DNA of 64,000 nucleotides from Microstegium vimineum. Lineage: Eukaryota; Streptophyta; Magnoliopsida; Poales; Poaceae. The position numbers and the translations under genes are program-made. Of this stretch, positions 57,634 through 64,000 are shown piece by piece. The notes under the pieces are model-generated. The model worked only from the letters and a program-made list of their open reading frames with translations. It was not told where the DNA came from and did not search any database. Numbering within the stretch: the stretch's first letter is position 1; each line of letters opens with the position of its first letter. The stretch covers positions 14,784,319 through 14,848,318 of the forward strand of contig CM039139.1 of assembly GCA_022036555.1 (NCBI GenBank), given 5' to 3'.

Positions 57634-57689
57634 GTCCAGGACTCTAAGGGTGTTGTTGAAGGTATGAGGATGAGGATTCTAATTTCATT

Positions 57690-59684
57690 CCATTGCTTTG
57701 TTAGAGGGAGAGGAAGCTTCGGTTGGTGGATACAATAATTCCAATCTTCTTTGCCAATACTACTACTCTTGCTTGCTCTATCTTATTTCAACTACTACTA
57801 CTTTGAATCTTGTTTTCTTATTTCTATACTACTTCTTATCTCTTGGATTCCACTGCCAAGCTTCAACAGCTGGTCTTGTCTCTACTTGATTGAGCTGCCT
57901 GTGCAAGTCTAACTATGCACCAGCAGCATTGAAGGAAATAAAAAACCTTCAAATTGATTAGCCAGATCAAAGAAAAATGGGGAAACTCTCACTAGCTGGC
58001 TAGAACGATGTTCGTTCTTACCCACAGCCGCAAGGGGCGCTTGAAGGGCACTAAGATCCGCTGGCAAGGAACTATGAGGAGATGAGATTCTCTTTGCCTT
58101 ATTTATAAAGTTCTTATATAGAGTTTGGGCATGCATATAGCTAGGGCATATCCTTTTTTATGTGTTTGTTATCTCGCTGCGCGCCTTTTCGATGATAAGA
58201 TCATCATTTTTTTATCTGACTTGGTTGAGTAATGCATGAGATCAACCTGCGGCCTATGCTTCTCGTGTGAGGAGAGCTAAGTAGGAAGGAGGGACGGACT
58301 TTGCTTTGGCTAAGGATGGGGATCAGGAATTTCAAAATCCTACTCTTTATCATAGCCATCCCTTAGATTATATATAATGAAGAAGAAAAGAGTGATTCCT
58401 CGAGTAGATTTATGTTTCTGCTGAATGAATAAATATGATATGAGATGGAGGGTCACACTTACGATGGCACGCACCGCACTTCGAGAGGAAGGGGTCTTCG
58501 GTTCGCATTCTTTTCATCGTCGACAACTAGCGCTAGTTTGCGAAAAATCCCTTGCTTCTTCGGTTCAAACAGGAGGAGAGGAGTACGCATCCCGTGCCAA
58601 CTACATAATGCCTGATGGCCAAATAAGGCTTCTGACTACGAAAGACACCACCCCAGCAGGGAAAGGCGTGAAGCGTAAAAAGCAGCTAATCTGGAAGTCC
58701 GGTAGTAATCAAAGTAATCCGTCAAGGCGAGCCAAAGAAGGGTCTCAGGAACCGAGAAATCTGAGAATTGGCAATCCAGAAGTGGGTGTCGGAAAAGAAG
58801 AGACAAGACTTTCCCTCATTCATTCCTTAGATTAGGACGGGGAAGCTTCCTAGAGAGTAGTTAACCCGGGTTAGCTTTGATGGACTACTTACTGGCGCAT
58901 GGTATTCATATGAGAAAAGGTTGTTCGTGGATAACAGTTGTATTTCTTTACTTGACCCGTACTTCCTTCCCTTAACCTGATCCAGCTAGTCTTTCCTATC
59001 TCTTAGGAAAGACTAGATCTCTCGATTCATCACGTCTTTTGAAAGCAAATAAGTAGTTCCAAGAAAGAGTCCTATTCTAGACACTAGATGTGCTCTTATT
59101 TTAAATATATAGCTTTTTGGTCGGGTAAGAAAAGGAAGTATTAGTCTATCAGGCAGTCTAATTCGTCTTCACTAAGAGCTAACGACTAGAAATCTAGCAA
59201 ATAGGACGCTTTGTCAATTGAATTAGTAAGTTATCCTGGTCTAGAGGGTGTTCTTCCTCCCCACTCTAGAGGCTAAACCAGTTAGAAAAGCGTCCCGCGG
59301 GAGTTTCGCTGTAGTAGATGACGTTCCTGGTACTAGTAGTCCATAGAACTAAGATTTGCATGCATGGTGGGTAACAACATTGTATCTATCTTTTGCAGTC
59401 TGTAAATACGTATCCTAAAGTTGTAGATTCAACTTCTTAAGGGCTGGGTGTCAAAGTCCTCAGTAGGTGGTTTGGTCCTTCAAATGCCTATCTGTTGTAG
59501 TAGTCCCCAAAGGCGGAGCTTTATTAGTTGTAGGTGGACGGACCTCAAGTCCTTTCCTTTCTCTAACGCTAATACCGCGGCATGTCATGATTGCTGTCAA
59601 AGATGATGGCCATACTGTAGTCATAAGATTGCGTGTCGTGTCGTTATTCTGTATCGTGTACAGATTATCTTATCATATGTGTTG
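57690..59684. other. mitochondrial-type sequence with one unrecognised ORF
   Basis: Mostly noncoding. An ATG-initiated frame of 136 codons at 58,425-58,835 (+) is basic and hydrophilic (GKGVKRKKQLIW) and could be an anonymous mitochondrial orf. I recognise no family and see no promoter. Confidence 0.35.
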
Positions 59685-59759
59685 TCATTCCAGTACAGCT
59701 AATCCGTGAACAACTAACCATCGTACTGTCAAAATGGGATAGGTTCGATCTATGGTCAT
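59685..59759 (-). pseudogene. psbF: plastid psbF 5' fragment
   Basis: Eleven bases downstream of the psbE stop the minus strand starts MTIDRTYPILTVRWLVVHGL, the N terminus of cytochrome b559 beta subunit. It follows it for about 22 codons and then leaves the plastid sequence into a stop. psbF is normally 39 codons. The psbE-psbF order is that of the plastid operon. The break marks the right end of the plastid insert (in operon direction). Confidence 0.85.
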
Positions 59760-59769
59760 CGAAGGCCTC

Positions 59770-60016
59770 CTAAAAAGATCTACTAAATTCATCGAGTTGT
59801 TCCAAAGAATCAAAGCGCCCAGTTATTAAGAAAATCCCTTGTCGGCTTTCCGTGAAATATTCGTTTGGCCGAGGACTTCCAAATACGTCGTAAGCTAAAC
59901 CCGTACTGACGAATAACCAACCCGCAATGAATAAGGAAGGTATAGTAATGAATAACCCAGTATCGAATACTGGTAATAATATAAGCAGAAGAGCGTTCTC
60001 CCGTGCTTCCAGACAT
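59770..60016 (-). pseudogene. psbE: plastid psbE with a 5-bp deletion
   Basis: Cytochrome b559 alpha subunit of photosystem II, normally 83 codons. The ATG at 60,016 opens MSGSTGERS and is readable to RYWVIH. Five bases are then missing, which shifts the frame. The rest (PSLFIAGWLFVSTGLAYDVF to LDEFSRSF) is readable in another frame to the normal stop. Total 247 nt instead of 252, exactly the deletion. Conserved residues elsewhere are nearly unchanged. It is a dead plastid copy carried in the organellar block. Confidence 0.93.
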
Positions 60017-61615
60017 GCTGAGCTCCACCAATTTTTGTACATTCAAAAAGGGGAATTGGTTCCTTCTCTAGAAAGGGCGGGAAAACTAGACTATATAATA
60101 GTTGATACATAAACGCACATATAGTAAGTATTTTGATCTTCCTGCGAGACAGTTCTTTTCGCTGGAGAAAGAGAACACTTCTTTTCACAGGATTTCTGTA
60201 AGAATCAATAGGGGCCGGGTATTGGTTACCAGCTATCGGAACATAGTATGCGCCTTTGTCTCGCTTTCCATAGAAAGTTCTTTATTATCCATTAGCAACT
60301 AACCCCTTTCACTCAGCTTTTGGTAACGAACTTACGAACAGTCTTTGCTTGAGCAACTTCTTTTGTGGACAGCCTTTCTTTTCTTAAAGTGGTCTCTCTC
60401 TTCTTTTCACAGGCAGAGGTACCAACCTATCTTTCTAAGGAAGACGGAGGGTAGGGCTAGTCACCCTAGCTCTCTTACTCGTTACTCGCTTTTTGGTTGT
60501 CCATCTTTTGTACTCTTAGGTAGGTCGTCTTGAACTTGGGTTGGGGAGAACAATCTTTAGGAGGACTTACTTTCCGAACGAACAGTGTGAGTGCAGTGGC
60601 TAACAAAAACACTATTTACTATCTTCTGCTGGTACCGCCGCCTACTCTTCATTGATACAGGCTTCTGCACTTTTTCATGAAGACAAGCAAGAGAGTACGT
60701 CAGATGGAAGAATCTCTTTCTCTTAGATGTATCACCCTCCACTTTGAACTTAAGGAAGGGAATGCAGATGATCAAGGATCTGGTTGTCATGATGAAAGTA
60801 CCACAACTTCTCTTTTCTTTTAAAAAGTCTCCGTCCTGTCTTTACTATTGCTATTGTATTACGAGTAGGGCGGATGGGGGATTCTAATTGGATAGATCTA
60901 CTCTCTGAAAGTAAGGATTAGAAAATCCGGATGTGATTAAAGCTTTCATTCACATTTGAACATGAAGATTCCTGTGATACCTCATGCCCGCCCACTTCTC
61001 TTCATCTTTCTATTATTACCTAGCCTCTGGAGTCGGGAGAAAAATCTTCGTAGCCGACCCGCATTTGGTATTATTATTGGCATCTCTCCCTTCTTACTTC
61101 AAGACGAATTTAGCCATCTGAACGAGCCTGTAGGACTTTCACTACACCTTTCCTTATCGATTGGCTTCGTCTTCTGCTGCTTCCCACTCAGTCTTCTACT
61201 GAAAAGAGTGGTGACCCCATATAGACATTCCTTTAAGGGAGGTTGGCTCCATACGGGAATGGTTTCCCCTTCCACCGAACTCTCAGCTCTACTTTTTCCT
61301 AGTAAATAGATTTCTCTGTATTTCACTGCTTTCTGATGGCCATCTTTCTTGTAAAGGAAAATAAAGTCTCATGTTGCTCCTCGAAAAACGCGTATAGTAG
61401 TCTCATTGACCTTCGTCGATGGGACAAACGTGGAAGTTTATGTGTTAGAAGGCAACTAGCATTTTGTTTTGTCATGGAAGTTCGTGTTCGAATTAGTTTT
61501 TTTTTGAAAAACCAACGCCCACCCCTATCCTATCTCAAAGTCTCCCTTTCTCTTTTCGGATTGGGAGCATATCTTCCAAATCTTACTGTATTGCGCTATG
61601 ATGATGATGACTAGA
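60017..61615. other. organellar-type sequence right of psbE
   Basis: Plastid psbE leader sequence probably continues a short way. Beyond about 60.3 kb the texture is mitochondrial again. Open frames at 60,956-61,309 (+, hydrophobic start) and 61,336-61,614 (+) are not recognised. The block ends near ATGATGATGATGACTAG at about 61,615, after which GC-rich nuclear-type sequence follows. Confidence 0.4.
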
Positions 61616-63284
61616 TTGAGTTCCACTTATTGATTAGTGTTAAACATGGTCCGGGGCAGGCCAGGCCGGATCCCCGGCACTCGGAAAGCTTCAGCCTGCA
61701 AGATCATGGATCGGACTCGGTCAATCGGTGCACACTGACAGAGACGTCCACACACATGCACATGCTGACATGTATCTTCTCCGATTTTTTTGTGTGTGCA
61801 TGTTGCATGCATGCAGTAGTACTAGTACGTCACAGGACATGCACGGCTGCCAAACCGTCAAAAAGCCGCCGCGCGGCTCTGCTTCTCTGAACAATATATA
61901 GCACAGGGCACGTATTTTGCCAAGGCAGTACAGCGGGCCAGACATCGTCAAACGGCACAAAGTTGCCGGTCTACCGGGCATGATGAAAATATGGAAACTG
62001 GCCGGAAACCCACTTCAGGTATTTGGGAATTGGGATTTTGGATAGACAGATCATGACATTTGTACTACTACAGTAATTTCTAAGCTCTTTTCCACGTTTT
62101 GGTGCACAGGTGTGCGGTCTTTTCTCCACCAGAAAAAAAAATGAGAGCCCACGTGGCTCCAGCTAAGACTGACACATCAGATGCAAACCGCGCACATGTT
62201 TTGTTTTGCACCGAACGGAAAAGGGTTCAGAAGATGTTAGGCACCTTTGATCTTAGCGGATTTCGAGAATCCAATTGAAAACATAGTGGAATCTCATAAT
62301 TCAATCCAAATAAAATAGAATTCTAATATTTGCGGGGATGTGGGCATTCTAATCCAATATGTTTTGTTTTGGACAGGAGTACCCCGATGGAGGCGATATG
62401 TCGAAAGTATACGGGCCCGTGTGCTTTAGCTCACTATCGCTGTAGCTGCGGATGTTCCGAAGACTCTCATAGCTTAGGCCATGCCCAATGCTACACTCTA
62501 GCGTACCGCCACAACTTCCATGTTAGTATAAATAGTCCATATCAACCAAGATGTTAGCCCCGTATTGTGTCATAGCATCCTGCAAGAGAGACAATAGGTT
62601 CGTCTCACAAGAAAACTGAAGCCACAACTCAAACACGCCACGTGAGAAAAAAACAGTGACACTCCTGTGTTTCCTTCTGACTAAAACTGACAAAGAGTCA
62701 GGTCCGTCAGTAGAGAAAGCCATAGCCTGGTAGTGCTCGCGTTGTGATTTTAAAATAGTTAAGTACTGCTTCATCTACGTGGAAGTATCTTTATCACTAG
62801 ATCACACGTAACTATTAGCCTGCTTTGCCCTTGCCCTTACGAGGTAGTATAAGGAACTTTTTTTCCGGCATTCCGGATGCCTTTAGTCGCGAGATGACAG
62901 AGAAAATACGCGTGGAGGTAAACTTTAGATGGAAGATGGATGTGCCCTGTAACGATGACGAAAAAGGTGGCCACAGTTGCGACCATTTTTGACACACACA
63001 TTTCCTAGGCTGGACACTAACGTCTTTTCCAAGTCGTTGGGTATGCCTAATTGTGGATACATGCAGGGCTCATGTAATCCGTGACAATTCCGAATGGATT
63101 TCCTGCAAAAGTCCTCCCAACAGATCAGCAAAGAGTGGATATACACTTGCTTTCACAACCACCAGTCTGAGTGTTCATGCGGAGCCCAAGTCCTTACTTA
63201 GACTCTCACTCTAAATTTTAGGAGTTTGGACAAAATTTCAACTCCAATGGAGCCTCTACTTGGGTTCCCATTTTACATGCCCCC
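61616..63284. other. nuclear-type spacer
   Basis: Mixed GC and AT sequence with no recognisable gene. A minus-strand open frame (62,523-62,774) shows no known domain. Nothing else supported. Confidence 0.4.
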
Positions 63285-63322
63285 TCAAATTTTAATCTCA
63301 GGTCCCCGGGTATAGGAGCCCC

Positions 63323-63787
63323 CTATCCGGTGGGGCCCACCCCACTTTTCCCCACCCAGCCGAGGCACCGCACACGACCGCGCCGCAGCCGCCGGCCGCC
63401 TCCTGCGTGCGTCGCCCCGCCTGCTCCGCGCCGTCTCCTGGCCAACGTCGCCAATGCCGAGCAGGTCCGTGCCGACCTCGGCGGTGAAGGTGTCGTAACG
63501 GAGGAAGAGCTCGACGAGGAAAGCTTGCCGACGAGCACCACAAAGTTCTTGTCGGGGCACTGCTTGTTGCTGACGCTGGGGCTCTCGGTCTCGCGGCCGT
63601 TGGACCAGTACACGTACTGCAACAGCTTGCTGCCTTCCTCGCCGACGAAATTAGTTGTCAATCTTCCATTAGTTGTCAATCTCAGCCAACTGTTCTCACC
63701 CATTAGTTGCAGTTCAGTTCTACTATACATGTCTGAATGTCTGAAGAGATAAGTTGTCAATTTTCCTATAATTGGTAGTAGCACCAA
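63323..63787 (-). pseudogene. GC-rich gene fragment, family unknown
   Basis: On the minus strand a coding-like run reads through LLQYVYWSNGRETESPS and NKQCPDKNFVVLVGKL. Then, in a different frame, it continues as FLVELFLRYDTFTAEVG and GTDLLGIGDVGQE, which suggests a frameshifted exon of one protein. Codon composition is strongly GC-rich, like grass genes. I cannot name the family, and the ends are not splice-defined. Confidence 0.35.
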
Positions 63788-64000
63788 AAAAATAATTCTC
63801 TACTGTACTTATCTCTAATTAGTACAGTATAGGCTAGCACTGAAAGTACTTATCTCTATTTAGCACTGAATTGGAAGTATCCTGCCATTAATTTAGCTTA
63901 ATGTCTGAATGGCCTACTTTCTGTATTTTCAATCAGTTCTAGCTCTGATTGAATCTCCTATAAAGTGGCAATTATTAGTTTTTGTTGGCATGTATTTGAT

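Larger units (their letters stand above)
35540..61615. other. organellar (mitochondrial) DNA block in the nucleus, split by element 2
   Basis: Composition and texture change near 35.5 kb and back near 61.6 kb. Inside lie a mitochondrial-type tRNA-Lys(UUU), a plastid psbE-psbF remnant, a gypsy remnant, and long non-repetitive stretches full of CTTTC/TAGG/AAGAAAG-type words typical of grass mitochondrial spacer. Mitochondrial genomes of grasses carry plastid inserts and nuclear retroelement pieces, so one mitochondrial fragment explains all of them. Without the 14.0-kb retrotransposon the block is about 12 kb. Both borders are estimates to within a few hundred bases. Separate transfers are possible but less simple. 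Confidence 0.7.

Noticed and set aside
59770..60016. Functional plastid psbE
   Set aside because: A 5-bp deletion breaks the frame and psbF is truncated; the surroundings are not plastid.
61336..61614. Mitochondrial ribosomal protein gene
   Set aside because: I could not match the frame to any ribosomal protein. Left as unrecognised organellar-type sequence.
35540..61615. A piece of the mitochondrial genome itself, or an assembly chimera
   Set aside because: Flanks on both sides are MITE- and gene-bearing nuclear DNA, and element 2 is the same family as element 1 in the flank. Chimerism cannot be fully excluded without reads.

Overview
The window looks like nuclear DNA from a grass (Poaceae, probably panicoid). 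It holds two large Ty1/copia elements of the Sirevirus type, many grass MITEs (Stowaway, GGCCTTGTTTAG-ended and hAT-like), GC-rich genic islands in AT-rich spacers, and a GC-rich spliced plant gene. I see no bacterial operons, CRISPR arrays or prokaryotic signals. Species cannot be fixed from sequence alone.

Layout. 1-5 kb: spacer with unrecognised open frames and a small Stowaway. 5.2-6.0 kb: an AT-rich tract full of AAGTTAT/ATAACTT motifs. 6.2-7.1 kb: a mosaic of three unrelated gene fragments (DUF247, leucine-rich repeat, 4-coumarate:CoA-ligase-like) on alternating strands. 7.7-8.0 kb: a duplicated Stowaway-like unit. 8.47 kb: a Helitron-type 3' end. 11,749-25,788: a complete 14.0-kb Sirevirus-like element (+ strand) with TSD CCAAC. 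25.8-31.5 kb: a MITE-rich spacer with an hAT-like element, a roughly 0.5-kb foldback, and two copies of one spacer segment, each hit by a different insertion. 31,986-34,218 (- strand): the only convincing intact host gene, a three-exon thaumatin-like protein with a predicted GPI-anchor tail.

About 35.5-61.6 kb is a block I read as organellar DNA in the nucleus. It contains a mitochondrial-type tRNA-Lys(UUU) gene, a plastid psbE-psbF remnant, a Ty3/gypsy protease-RT remnant and long stretches of plant-mitochondrial-style noncoding DNA. It is split by a second 14.0-kb element of the same Sirevirus family (37,167-51,136, - strand, TSD AGTCT). Nuclear-type DNA resumes near 61.6 kb and ends in an unidentified GC-rich gene fragment.

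How it fits together. The retroelements are defective: each carries its own frameshifts and nonsense codons in gag, pol and a third long ORF. They share an architecture of gag, then conserved stop codons, then pol (protease-integrase-RT-RNase H), then a leader rich in CCGGACC palindromes, then a third ORF of roughly 900 codons. The second element lies inside the organellar block, so its LTR divergence gives a minimum age for that transfer. The thaumatin-like gene acts alone; no pathway neighbours are visible.
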